This document shows positions 54,437 through 62,307 of a stretch of DNA of 64,000 nucleotides, piece by piece. The position numbers and the translations under genes were made by a program. Every line of letters begins with the position of its first letter. Within the stretch, counting starts at the first letter, position 1. Below the pieces are notes generated by a model. That model did no database searches and had not been told where the DNA came from. It saw nothing but the letters and a program-made list of their open reading frames with translations. Source of the DNA: Spongiibacter sp. IMCC21906 (lineage in GTDB: Bacteria > Pseudomonadota > Gammaproteobacteria > Pseudomonadales > Spongiibacteraceae); contig NZ_CP011477.1 of assembly GCF_001010805.1 (NCBI RefSeq), positions 806,001-870,000 on the forward strand, written 5' to 3'.

Positions 54437-55726
54437 ATGACCGAACTTCCCGACAACATCCTTCACCTGCCGCAATACCAAGTACTGGGCTGCAAATCAA
54501 CCGACGACGAAATGCACTTCCAGGTGGACGTGCCCGATCCCATCGCCTGCGAGGAATGCGGCGTGCAGGGTGAGTTCGTACGGTTCGGCAAGCGTGACGT
54601 TCCCTATCGTGATCTGCCCATCCACGGCAAGCGGGTCACTCTCTGGGTGGTCCGCCGCCGATACACCTGCCGGGCCTGCAAGACAACATTCAGGCCCCAG
54701 CTACCGGAGATGGTGGACGGATTCCGTATGACACTGCGGCTGCATGAGTACGTGGAGAAGGAATCCTTCAACCACCCCTACACCTTTGTGGCGGCACAGA
54801 CCGGCCTGGACGAGAAGACGGTGCGCGACATCTTCAACGCCCGCGCCGAGTTCCTGGGGCGCTGGCACCGCTTCGAGACGCCCCGCATCCTGGGCATTGA
54901 CGAGCTATACCTGAACAAGCGCTACCGCTGCATTCTGACCAACATTGAGGAGCGAACCCTGCTCGACCTGCTGGCCACCCGCCGCCAGGACGTGGTGACC
55001 AACTACCTGATGAAGCTGAAAGACCGGCAGAAGGTCGAGATCGTCAGCATGGACATGTGGAACCCCTACCGGGCAGCGGTCAAGGCTGTGCTGCCCCAGG
55101 CCCGTATCGTGGTCGATAAGTTCCATGTGGTGCGCATGGCCAACGATGCCCTAGAGAGAGTGCGCAAGGGCCTCAGAAAGGAGCTGAAACCGTCCCAGAG
55201 CCGGACTCTCAAGGGAGACCGGAAAATCCTGCTGAAACGCGCTCACGAAGTCTCAGACCGGGAGCGCCTCATCATGGAGACCTGGACAGGCGCGTTCCCG
55301 CAACTGCTGGCCGCCTACGAGCACAAGGAGCGCTTCTACGGCATCTGGGACGCCACCACACGGCTCCAGGCAGAAGCCGCCCTGGACGAGTGGATAGCCA
55401 CCATCCCGAAGGGCCAAAAGGAAGTCTGGAGCGATCTGGTCAGGGCAGTGGGAAACTGGCGCGAAGAGACCATGACCTACTTCGAGACGGACATGCCCGT
55501 CACCAACGCTTACACGGAGTCCATCAACCGACTGGCCAAGGACAAGAACCGTGAAGGGCGCGGTTACTCCTTCGAGGTGATGCGGGCACGAATGCTCTAC
55601 ACCACGAAGCACAAGAAGAAGGCACCGACTGCGAAGGTCTCTCCTTTCTACAAGAAAACCATCGGTTACGGACTGCCGGACTTCGCAGAGGAACTCAACT
55701 ACGGAGTCGATCTATCAACCATCTGA
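54437..55726 (+). CDS. tnpA: ISL3-family transposase
   Basis: 429 residues. An N-terminal zinc finger has Cys38/Cys41 and Cys78/Cys81 (CEECG, CRACK); a helix-turn-helix region follows (HEYVEKESF to GLDEKTVRDIF). The DDE nuclease core begins with Asp in ILGIDELYLN, continues IVSMDMWNPYRAAVKAVLPQA with KFHVVRMAN, and ends with Glu in NAYTESINRLAKDKNREGRG. The frame is intact. It is the last gene of the element, its stop lying 34 bases before the right inverted repeat. Confidence 0.95.
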   Translation: MTELPDNILHLPQYQVLGCKSTDDEMHFQVDVPDPIACEECGVQGEFVRFGKRDVPYRDLPIHGKRVTLWVVRRRYTCRACKTTFRPQLPEMVDGFRMTLRLHEYVEKESFNHPYTFVAAQTGLDEKTVRDIFNARAEFLGRWHRFETPRILGIDELYLNKRYRCILTNIEERTLLDLLATRRQDVVTNYLMKLKDRQKVEIVSMDMWNPYRAAVKAVLPQARIVVDKFHVVRMANDALERVRKGLRKELKPSQSRTLKGDRKILLKRAHEVSDRERLIMETWTGAFPQLLAAYEHKERFYGIWDATTRLQAEAALDEWIATIPKGQKEVWSDLVRAVGNWREETMTYFETDMPVTNAYTESINRLAKDKNREGRGYSFEVMRARMLYTTKHKKKAPTAKVSPFYKKTIGYGLPDFAEELNYGVDLSTI

Positions 55727-55784
55727 GGGTGGTATCAGATTGATGGGGTGAAGGTGCCCCATCAACCATTAAATCCGTATACCC

Positions 55785-55792
55785 GAAAAATT
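55785..55792. repeat. 8-bp target-site duplication, right copy
   Basis: gaaaaatt immediately after the right inverted repeat of the ISL3 element, identical to 52405-52412. Confidence 0.95.
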
Positions 55793-55933
55793 GTGGGGGG
55801 TGGGGGCTGTGTAGTGTACTTCTGGCTCCAGAAAAATATCTCGCAAAAAATATTGATCTCTGGAGGTTGGTCCTGATTCGTCTGGTAGGTGTGGTTTAGA
55901 AAGAAGAGGGGATTTCTCCCCTCGTAAGGAAGG

Positions 55934-56143
55934 TTATCGACGATTTACATTGTCACTTCGTGAGTGGTCAGGATTGTCTCTGGCGTATTTTCGACCGTTG
56001 ACTTCAACGACGTGAGCGCCTGAATGGTTGCCTTTCTCAATTTCTCGCACCACCTGACTTCTTGGCACTTTTTTACGCTGGCCGATGTCGTAGTGTTCAT
56101 TGCGGCCACCGGGGCCATCGTTGCGACCTTTGATTCTAGTCAT
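55934..56143 (-). CDS. DUF3892-like small protein
   Basis: 69 residues from ATG 56143 (MTRIKGRNDGPGG), GGGAG about 11 bases upstream. The pattern VVREIEKGNHSGAHVVEVNGRKYARDNPDHSRSDNVN resembles DUF3892 proteins, small basic proteins of unknown function that are frequent on islands. The in-frame extension to 56218 has no ribosome site. It follows the cysteine-rich gene after 14 bases on the same strand, so the two are probably one operon. Confidence 0.6.
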   Translation of the reverse strand: MTRIKGRNDGPGGRNEHYDIGQRKKVPRSQVVREIEKGNHSGAHVVEVNGRKYARDNPDHSRSDNVNRR

Positions 56144-56157
56144 GGCTGGTGGTCTCC

Positions 56158-56376
56158 CTATCGAGAATGGCACGCATTGGCGCAGTGAATGCAACCGTCG
56201 AACCGGTCCTTTGACCACTTGAGCCTGGCTGCTCGGAGAGCTTCAGAGCAGTGGTTGAAATAACCAATCTTCTCACGGTTCTCTGGGTTAGGAGGGTGGG
56301 GGCAGGTCCCATCATCACGATGGACTTCGTGTTCGCCAGTGGGTTGGGGGTTTCGATTTACAATATATCTCGTCAT
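56158..56376 (-). CDS. small cysteine/histidine-rich protein
   Basis: 72 residues from ATG 56376 (MTRYIVNRNPQPTGEHEVHR). The spacing of its conserved-looking residues, GEHEVH ... C ... N ... GYFNHC ... A ... A ... DGCIHCANACH, is that of a widespread family of small uncharacterised proteins that I remember from many genomes, with five cysteines and several histidines suggesting metal binding. The N-terminus MTRYIVNRN resembles the start of its neighbour. An upstream in-frame start (56478) is less likely. Function unknown. Confidence 0.6.
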   Translation of the reverse strand: MTRYIVNRNPQPTGEHEVHRDDGTCPHPPNPENREKIGYFNHCSEALRAARLKWSKDRFDGCIHCANACHSR

Positions 56377-56843
56377 GGTTGGTAGCCTTAAGTTTCGAAA
56401 GAGAAAATCGGCAGAAGGCTCAACCTGAAGAGTCAAGTCTTGACGCTGGTTACCAAACAATCGAATATACGAGAGCACGTCGTTCGGATGTTTGGGTCAG
56501 CCCTTCTGCCCCTGCACGTCCTTGCGGTTAAGGTCGCTATTGTCGAGTTGCAGCTCGGTAGTAGCGGCCTTATTTCTTCTGTACCCGCCCCTAAGTAATT
56601 GCCAAAAATACTGGCTGTCTTGGGGTGGTTAAGAATCGTCCATCGGTACAAGATAGTGCGGTTTTGCTGGGGGTGCAAGCACTAGATGCTGTGTGCGGGG
56701 CGTGGATAACATGTGAGTAAGTCTGTGGGTATGTATCGACTTTGCCGCAAGCCAATTATTACGGGGTCTGTATGGATACTCAGTGGTGGCAGGCTGACAG
56801 TTTCGCCTCGGAAATTGGCCGAAAATTATGCGTCCCTCGAGCC
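56377..56843. other. gene-free gap in the island
   Basis: 467 bases between the cysteine-rich gene and the end of the Fic gene. The only open frame of any size (56433-56678, minus) has no family resemblance and no ribosome site. It may hold remnants of a lost integrase but none can be recognised by eye. Confidence 0.4.
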
Positions 56844-57974
56844 CTAGTATCCTGTCACTACGTTACTATCCCGGCTTAACAGCTGCACCAACTTCGGGTG
56901 AATGAACAGCTTCTCCTTACCTACCTGCCGCTCCTCCAGTACGCCCACCTCACACAGCTGCTTTAGATAGACAGAAGCTGTCTGGCGTTTGGCAATGCCC
57001 GCATCCACAAGATTATAAATGCGGCAGTAAGGCTGCTGAAAGATCACTTGCAACAGTTCATGGCTGTATATCTTGGGCAGTTGGGCTTGCAGGTATTGCC
57101 CCGTGTGCTCCATCAGCTGGCGGGTAGCGGCAATCTTGGCGGTGGTCCACTGGGATGTGTGTTCTACTGCCGCCAACATATACAGAATCCAATCCTCCCA
57201 GTTCTGTTCCCGTGTCACGCCCAGTAATAGCCTGTAGTAGTCGGCTTTGTTCTGGACGATATGGCGACTCAGGTAAAGAATGGGCAGGGTAATCAGCCCC
57301 TGTTGAATCAGGTACAGAGTGTTCAGCACGCGCCCGGTGCGACCATTGCCATCGGTGAAAGGGTGGATGGCTTCAAACTGGTAATGGGCAATCGCCATCT
57401 TGATCAGGGGGTCGAGCCCGTCGTCGGCGTGGAGGAATTGCTCCCAGTTGCTCAGCAGTCTCTTTAGCTGGTCCTCGCCCTCTGGTGGGGTATAGATGAC
57501 TTCGCCTGTGGCAGGGTTCATCAACTTGGTGCCGGGCACTCGGCGCACCTGCATATCCACGGATTTGATGGTGCTGCAAATATCAATCGCCGTGTTAGCG
57601 GTAAGTGGTCGCTCACTCAGCCTACGAAACCCCGTTGCTAGAGCGGTGCGGTAGCGCAGGGCTTCACGGGTGGCGGGGTCGGCGCTATCGTCCTCGTCGG
57701 CATACTGGAACAGCTTGTCGGTAGTGGTGACAATGTTCTCGATCTCCGACGAGTCCTTCGCCTCCAATAGCGGCAGCAAATTAATCAGCAGGCCCTGGTT
57801 AGGTAATAGCTCGCCTGCTTGCTTCAGCTCTGCCAGCGCCGCTCTGGCGGGAATGCAGGCTTTCAGTATGGCGATCGTCTCCATCGCCGCTCTGGTCGGG
57901 GGTAGTGGGGGCAGGGTATTGTAGGGCTGGTCGGCATGCCACATCGTGTTTAAGCTACGCTCTTTTGTCGACAT
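56844..57974 (-). CDS. Fic-domain protein (AMPylator-type) with N-terminal inhibitory motif
   Basis: 376 residues from ATG 57974; starts at 57944 or 58004 are possible because no strong ribosome site is present. The Fic motif HPFTDGNGRTGR begins at about residue 204 and has all catalytic residues (His, Asn, two Arg). The inhibitory motif S-x-x-x-E-N (SSEIEN) at about 75-80 places it in class II, where an N-terminal helix blocks ATP binding in cis. The N-terminal PYNTLPPLPP and a C-terminal winged-helix-like domain (IYNLVDAGIAKRQTASVYLKQL) are typical of the Fic/DOC proteins once annotated as Fic-family DNA-binding. It should transfer AMP to a protein target; the target is unknown. Confidence 0.9.
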   Translation of the reverse strand: MSTKERSLNTMWHADQPYNTLPPLPPTRAAMETIAILKACIPARAALAELKQAGELLPNQGLLINLLPLLEAKDSSEIENIVTTTDKLFQYADEDDSADPATREALRYRTALATGFRRLSERPLTANTAIDICSTIKSVDMQVRRVPGTKLMNPATGEVIYTPPEGEDQLKRLLSNWEQFLHADDGLDPLIKMAIAHYQFEAIHPFTDGNGRTGRVLNTLYLIQQGLITLPILYLSRHIVQNKADYYRLLLGVTREQNWEDWILYMLAAVEHTSQWTTAKIAATRQLMEHTGQYLQAQLPKIYSHELLQVIFQQPYCRIYNLVDAGIAKRQTASVYLKQLCEVGVLEERQVGKEKLFIHPKLVQLLSRDSNVVTGY

Positions 57975-58046
57975 GATGTCAGCATAAGTCGATTGCATCG
58001 ACATGACAAGAAAATGTGTCGAAAAAATATAACAATATCGACATGA
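57968..58046. repeat. triple TCGACATGA repeat at the fic 5' end
   Basis: Three exact copies of tcgacatga at 57968-57976, 57998-58006 and 58038-58046, with a partial copy (tgtcga) at 58018-58023. Spacing is 30 and 40 bases, i.e. about three and four helical turns. The first two overlap possible start codons of the Fic gene. They may be binding sites for the Fic protein's own winged-helix domain. Confidence 0.6.
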
Positions 58047-58231
58047 TATCGTGGGGTGTGTAGTATCAGCTCGTAAAAATGCCAATGCTGCCAAGCACCT
58101 TAGAAACTTTGAGAATTATCGATTACGTGTGCTGGCCCATTGTGGATGGGACGGTGTAATTAACAGAGTGAGATGAGTGCCATCCCTCGTTAATGGGGTA
58201 GAGTCTGAATATAGGGGAAAGCCACTAATGA

Positions 58232-58307
58232 TGGTGCCCAGAGGCGGAATCGAACCACCGACACGAGGATTTTCAATCCACTGCTCTACCGACTGAGCTA
58301 TCTGGGC
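58232..58307 (-). tRNA. tRNA-Phe (anticodon GAA)
   Basis: 76 bases including encoded CCA. Acceptor stem GCCCAGA/TCTGGGC is fully paired, D-arm GCTC/GAGC, anticodon loop TTGAAAA with GAA, T-arm GGTGG/CCGCC with TTCGATT loop. The sequence is close to E. coli tRNA-Phe. One flaw: position 28 pairs U with U at 42 in the anticodon stem. The 3' 46 bases are duplicated at 52198-52245, and the island abuts its 3' end, so it is the integration target, restored by the incoming element. Confidence 0.97.
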
Positions 58308-58345
58308 ATCAGATGCGTGGCTGATCAGCTACGCAAGAGGCGCGT

Positions 58346-58374
58346 ATTAAACCCGTTCCAAAACGGGGAGTCAA
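58346..58374 (-). promoter_or_regulatory. sigma-70 promoter of tRNA-Phe
   Basis: Minus-strand TTGACT (58369-58374), a 17-base spacer, TTTAAT (58346-58351), then a GC-rich discriminator (ACGCGCC) as in stringently controlled stable-RNA promoters. The spacer also contains the inverted repeat CCCGTT/AACGGG, which may act as a weak terminator for yggX upstream. Confidence 0.85.
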
Positions 58375-58391
58375 GTCTTTGAAAGCAAGGA

Positions 58392-58664
58392 CTATTCACT
58401 TGGTGGTACATAGCCTTCTGCTTGTTCAAAATCATCGCCTGCAAAGAATTTATCCATCTCTGCCTGGAGGAATTTACGGGATTGTGGGTCCATCATGCTG
58501 AGCTGTTTTTCGTTGATCAGCATGGTTTGATGGGTTTGCCACTCTTCCCAGGCTTGTTTTGAGACATTTTCATACACATCCTGCCCTTTGGGGCCGGGGT
58601 AGGGAGGCTTCGCTAGGCCTTCCATGTCTTTTTTGTATTTTTTGCAGAATACGCTGCGAGTCAT
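58392..58664 (-). CDS. yggX: oxidative damage protection/Fe(II)-trafficking protein
   Basis: 90 residues: [24 protein letters not shown] with the conserved Cys7, then [26 protein letters not shown], all characteristic of YggX, which protects iron-sulfur proteins from oxidation. It overlaps mutY by four bases; YggX protects MutY in Salmonella-type bacteria and the gene pair is conserved. Confidence 0.96.
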   Translation of the reverse strand: MTRSVFCKKYKKDMEGLAKPPYPGPKGQDVYENVSKQAWEEWQTHQTMLINEKQLSMMDPQSRKFLQAEMDKFFAGDDFEQAEGYVPPSE

Positions 58665-59734
58665 ATTTGAGCTTCCGTTAGTAGGTCTGTCTGCACTGCC
58701 GCGTTCAGTAGTTTTTTGACGGGTGCGGCAAGGCCGATTTTTTGTTGAGGCTGACCGTTATACCAGAGCTGGGATTCACCTTCCATGACGCAGCCGGGTT
58801 CACGGTTGAGCTTTATGTGAATTGGGTGAATATCCAGGTGGAAGTGGCTGAATGTATGGCGAAGCTGTGCCCAGGGTTGGATGCGGCCACTGCTGTTGAG
58901 CTGTCTAGTCAAAAAGTCTTCTATCGAGGCGTCAACTTCCAGTTCAGGTAAACACCATAGTCCGCCCCAAATGCCGCTGCCGGGTCTTTGTTGTAGGAGT
59001 ATTTCACCCTGTGGGTTTTCAATGATCAGCATGGTGGTCTGCCTGACGGGGATTTGCTTGCGGGGTTTTTTGCCGGGGAAATCGCTTTGTTGACCTAGCG
59101 CGAGTGCCTGGCAATCTGCTGAAACGGGGCAAATCTCACACTGGGGGCGGCTGCGGCTGCAGAGGGTGGCCCCTAGGTCCATGATGGCTTGGGTGTAATC
59201 CGCCACGCGCTGTTCAGGGGTGTAAGTCTCGGCCATTGCCCATAGCGTTTGTTCTACGCTTTTTTGTCCTGGCCAGCCGGTAACCGCACCATGGCGGCTG
59301 AGTACACGCTTTACGTTGCCATCGAGAATGGCGGCGCGGCCACCACAGGCAATACTGAAAATGGCGCCAGCGGTGGAGCGGCCAATACCGGGCAGAGACT
59401 GAATGTCGTCGACGGTACCCGGGAAGTTGCCCGCAAAGTCGTTAATGATGATTTGGGCGGCTTTGTGAAGGTTGCGGGCGCGGGCGTAATAACCGAGTCC
59501 CGTCCAGAGTGATAGCACTTCATCGCTGGGAGCATCGGCCAGATCGCTGACGTTAGGGAATCGCGCCATAAAACGTTGGTAATAGGGGATGACGGTGCTG
59601 ACTTGTGTTTGCTGCAGCATGATTTCTGACACCCAAACCCGATAGGGTGAGATGTGTTGCTGCCACGGTAGGTCTTTGCGGCCGTGTTGGTCAAACCAGT
59701 CCAGGAGCCTGTTGCTGAAGCTGTTTTTAGTCAC
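58661..59734 (-). CDS. mutY: A/G-specific adenine DNA glycosylase
   Basis: Removes adenine opposite 8-oxoguanine. The 357 residues show Glu37 in [18 protein letters not shown], the helix-hairpin-helix [12 protein letters not shown] (about 114-125), catalytic Asp138 in [11 protein letters not shown], and the 4Fe-4S cluster C-x6-C-x2-C-x5-C in [20 protein letters not shown]. The C-terminal Nudix-like domain (about 230-345, [25 protein letters not shown]) recognises 8-oxoguanine. Translationally coupled to yggX. Confidence 0.96.
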   Translation of the reverse strand: MTKNSFSNRLLDWFDQHGRKDLPWQQHISPYRVWVSEIMLQQTQVSTVIPYYQRFMARFPNVSDLADAPSDEVLSLWTGLGYYARARNLHKAAQIIINDFAGNFPGTVDDIQSLPGIGRSTAGAIFSIACGGRAAILDGNVKRVLSRHGAVTGWPGQKSVEQTLWAMAETYTPEQRVADYTQAIMDLGATLCSRSRPQCEICPVSADCQALALGQQSDFPGKKPRKQIPVRQTTMLIIENPQGEILLQQRPGSGIWGGLWCLPELEVDASIEDFLTRQLNSSGRIQPWAQLRHTFSHFHLDIHPIHIKLNREPGCVMEGESQLWYNGQPQQKIGLAAPVKKLLNAAVQTDLLTEAQI

Positions 59735-59781
59735 TTGGCCTTCTTTGGTCGAGTTGTTTGGAGGTGCTTAGGCGTTGCCAG

Positions 59782-60174
59782 TTAGGGTCGTTGCCAGCGC
59801 CAAGTGTTCCCTTGGGCTTTAAACCCCATTTCTGTGAACAGCTCGCTGAGTTCGGCTGCGTTGCCTAAATCAGCTGATAGGGTCTCTAGCTCTTCTGGCA
59901 GAATTTTGAAGGTTTGGATCAGTAGCTGTCGGGCGACGCCCCGGCGCCGGGTTATTGCACGAACCGTCAGCCTGGCCATCTCAAAGTCGCCGCCATGGAT
60001 GGGGGTTAAGGTCAGTGCGCCTAGCAGGCGACCATTAAAACGGCCACCGATGAGCAGCAGTTTATCGCTCTGGGCTCTCGCCAGAAGTTGCTCGCTCTCA
60101 CCCGGATAGAGAATTTCTAGGTCTGAGGCGTCTTGATCTGGACAGTTCTTGATGATTTCTGCGTATATGGGCAT
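59782..60174 (-). CDS. PanM/PanZ-like GNAT acetyltransferase
   Basis: 130 residues. The acetyl-CoA-binding motif RLTVRAITRRRGVARQLLIQTF (about 70-90) and the RFNGRLLGALTLTPI strand resemble E. coli PanZ, which activates self-cleavage of aspartate decarboxylase PanD and gates pantothenate synthesis. The match is from memory of the E. coli sequence (RFNERLLAAVRV, REVTRRRGVGQYLL), so PanM is favoured but another small GNAT is possible. It lies 47 bases upstream of mutY on the same strand, divergent from hisB. Confidence 0.72.
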   Translation of the reverse strand: MPIYAEIIKNCPDQDASDLEILYPGESEQLLARAQSDKLLLIGGRFNGRLLGALTLTPIHGGDFEMARLTVRAITRRRGVARQLLIQTFKILPEELETLSADLGNAAELSELFTEMGFKAQGNTWRWQRP

Positions 60175-60255
60175 CTATTAAGGGTCTGCTTGATGTAATG
60201 CGGGTCGGGATTTTTTATAATGGGCTATTGTAAGCAATTTAACACTGAGGCGTCG

Positions 60256-60849
60256 ATGAGCGAGCGCAAGGCGACAGTTAGTCGCAACACCCTCGAAACA
60301 CAAATTACCGTAAGCGTAAATCTGGACGGGATTGGTCAATCTCAGTTCGAGACTGGCGTGCCCTTTCTTGATCACATGATGGACCAAATTGCCCGTCACG
60401 GTATGATTGATTTGATGGTCAATGCCAAAGGTGATTTGCATATTGATGCCCACCACACGGTTGAAGATATCGGCATCACCCTTGGTCAGGCTTTTGCTGA
60501 GGCCGTTGGCGATAAAAAGGGTATTGCCCGTTACGGCCACGCCTATGTGCCCTTGGACGAAGCGTTGTCCCGGGTGGTGATTGATTTTTCTGGTCGCCCA
60601 GGTATGGAATACCACGTGCCTTATACCCGTGGCAGCGTGGGCGGCTTTGATGTGGATTTGTTCTCTGAGTTTTTTCACGGCTTTGTCAATCACGCCAAGG
60701 TAACCCTGCATATCGACAATCTGCGCGGTGTTAACACCCATCACCAGGCTGAGACGGTGTTTAAAGCATTCGGCCGGGCGCTACGTATGGCGCTGTCGGT
60801 GGATGAGCGTATGGCGGGTATCACCCCGTCCACCAAAGGTTGCTTGTAG
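60256..60849 (+). CDS. hisB: imidazoleglycerol-phosphate dehydratase
   Basis: Sixth step of histidine synthesis. The 197 residues from ATG 60256 ([23 protein letters not shown] upstream) contain [57 protein letters not shown] and the C-terminal [19 protein letters not shown], the manganese-ligand histidine/glutamate motifs. It is the monofunctional form, without the phosphatase domain of enteric HisB. First gene of hisBHAF; the open frame upstream to 60220 is not part of it. Confidence 0.96.
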   Translation: MSERKATVSRNTLETQITVSVNLDGIGQSQFETGVPFLDHMMDQIARHGMIDLMVNAKGDLHIDAHHTVEDIGITLGQAFAEAVGDKKGIARYGHAYVPLDEALSRVVIDFSGRPGMEYHVPYTRGSVGGFDVDLFSEFFHGFVNHAKVTLHIDNLRGVNTHHQAETVFKAFGRALRMALSVDERMAGITPSTKGCL

Positions 60850-60857
60850 AGGTTGTA

Positions 60858-61523
60858 ATGGCGAAAGCATCAGTTGCCGTTATCGACTACGGCATGGGTA
60901 ATCTGCACTCTGTTGCCAGTGCCCTAGAAAAAGTTGGTGACGGGGTAGTCGTTCACGTCACCGATTGTCCCGATACTATTTTGTCCGCCGACCGGGTTAT
61001 TTTCCCCGGTGTTGGCGCCATCCGCGATTGCATGGCAGAGCTAAAGGCGCGTGATTTGGATGAGGTCATTCAGGAAGTGGCCGCACAAAAACCGCTGCTG
61101 GGTATTTGCGTCGGTATGCAGGCAATGATGGAAAGCAGTCAGGAAAATGGCGGCGTGGCTTGCCTGGATATTCTGCCCGGCGAGGTAAAGTTTTTTGGCA
61201 AAGACCTGCGGGATAATGCTGGCGAGCGTTTGAAGGTTCCCCACATGGGCTGGAACAACGTCAAACAATGTGGTGCCCACCCTTTGTGGAAAGACATTGC
61301 TGACGACAGCCGTTTTTACTTTGTGCATAGCTATTATATCGATGCGCCGGAGTTTGTGGCGGCGACGTGTCAGTACGGTGTCGAGATCCATGCTGCCTTG
61401 AGTTGCGATAATGTTTTTGCAGTACAGTTTCACCCAGAAAAAAGCGGTGATAACGGCCTGCAATTACTGCGCAATTTTCTGGCTTGGGATCGTCCCCAGC
61501 AGTTTTTTCCAGTCTCTGAATAA
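60858..61523 (+). CDS. hisH: imidazole glycerol phosphate synthase, glutaminase subunit
   Basis: 221 residues from ATG 60858 (GAGG upstream), 8 bases after hisB. The class I glutamine amidotransferase has nucleophile Cys84 in [11 protein letters not shown], the N-terminal [14 protein letters not shown], and the late [10 protein letters not shown] with the catalytic His and Glu. It supplies ammonia to HisF. hisA follows after 17 bases. Confidence 0.96.
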   Translation: MAKASVAVIDYGMGNLHSVASALEKVGDGVVVHVTDCPDTILSADRVIFPGVGAIRDCMAELKARDLDEVIQEVAAQKPLLGICVGMQAMMESSQENGGVACLDILPGEVKFFGKDLRDNAGERLKVPHMGWNNVKQCGAHPLWKDIADDSRFYFVHSYYIDAPEFVAATCQYGVEIHAALSCDNVFAVQFHPEKSGDNGLQLLRNFLAWDRPQQFFPVSE

Positions 61524-61540
61524 TTTATTAGGTCTTTAAT

Positions 61541-62275
61541 ATGTTGATAATTCCCGCGATTGATCTCAAGGATGGCGCCTGCGTGCGTCTTCGTCAGGGA
61601 GAAATGGATGACGCCACGGTATACGGCAGTGATCCGGTAGAAATGGCAGCCCGCTGGGTGGCTGAAGGTGCCCGCCGCTTGCATTTGGTAGACCTGAATG
61701 GCGCCTTTGATGGCAAACCGATGAACGGTGAAGCTGTGATGGCCATTGCCAAGGCTTATCCCGATCTGCCCATTCAAATTGGTGGCGGCATTCGCTCACT
61801 GGATACCATTGAGCAATATCTGGCGGCGGGGGTTAATTACGTCATCATTGGTACCAAAGCGGTGAAAGAACCGGAATTTGTCGCCGAGGCCTGTCGTGAA
61901 TTTCCCGGTGCGGTCATTGTGGGTTTGGATGCAAAGAACGGCTTGGTGGCTACCGATGGCTGGGCCGAGGTGTCTACTATTCAGGCTACTGAGTTGGCTA
62001 AGCGCTTTGAGCAAGACGGCGTTAGCTCTATTGTTTACACCGATATCAGTCGCGACGGCATGATGCAGGGCGTCAATATCGATGCCACTGTTGCTATGGC
62101 TCAAGCCAGTAGCTTGAAGGTGATTGCCTCGGGTGGCGTGACCAATATGGACGATATTCGCGGCCTTAAAAAGGTCGCTGATGCGGGTATTCTTGGTGCG
62201 ATAACTGGTAGAGCTATTTACGAAGGCGAGTTGGACCTGAAAGAAGCGCAGACGTATTGCGACGGGTCGGCATAG
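61541..62275 (+). CDS. hisA: ProFAR isomerase
   Basis: 244-residue TIM barrel performing the Amadori rearrangement before HisH/HisF. Motifs: [21 protein letters not shown] with the catalytic Asp at residue 8, [30 protein letters not shown] with the second catalytic Asp, and [23 protein letters not shown] precedes the ATG. The hisA end is followed by the hisF start after 32 bases. Confidence 0.96.
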   Translation: MLIIPAIDLKDGACVRLRQGEMDDATVYGSDPVEMAARWVAEGARRLHLVDLNGAFDGKPMNGEAVMAIAKAYPDLPIQIGGGIRSLDTIEQYLAAGVNYVIIGTKAVKEPEFVAEACREFPGAVIVGLDAKNGLVATDGWAEVSTIQATELAKRFEQDGVSSIVYTDISRDGMMQGVNIDATVAMAQASSLKVIASGGVTNMDDIRGLKKVADAGILGAITGRAIYEGELDLKEAQTYCDGSA

Positions 62276-62307
62276 CTTTAGCGTTATTTATTGTAAAAGG
62301 TGCAGAT

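Larger units (their letters stand above)
52413..55784 (+). mobile_element. ISL3-family insertion sequence with metal-resistance cargo (ISPpu12-like)
   Basis: A complete element of 3,372 bases. The terminal 24-base inverted repeats (52413-52436 and the reverse complement of 55761-55784) agree at 21 of 24 positions, both starting GGGTA and ending AATGGTTGAT. An intact 8-bp target duplication flanks it. It encodes a MerR regulator, a cation-diffusion facilitator, LspA and an ISL3 transposase. The same four-gene content and, as far as I recall, the same length are those of ISPpu12 from Pseudomonas putida. GC content of the transposase gene is clearly higher than that of the host genes. The intact duplication argues for recent insertion. 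Confidence 0.94.
52198..58229. mobile_element. tRNA-Phe-associated genomic island, about 6.0 kb
   Basis: The segment between the 48-bp repeat copies (one copy plus the intervening DNA is 6,032 bases). It starts at the 3' end of the intact tRNA-Phe gene and extends to the partial copy at 52198. Cargo: an ISL3 element with metal genes (52413-55784), two small unknown genes and a Fic-domain gene. No integrase is recognisable; without the insertion element only about 2.6 kb remains, so the island is either a degraded remnant or non-autonomous. Confidence 0.85.

Noticed and set aside
56433-56678. 81-residue frame in the island gap, considered as an integrase remnant
   Set aside because: No tyrosine-recombinase motifs (R, HxxR, Y) could be found and there is no ribosome site.
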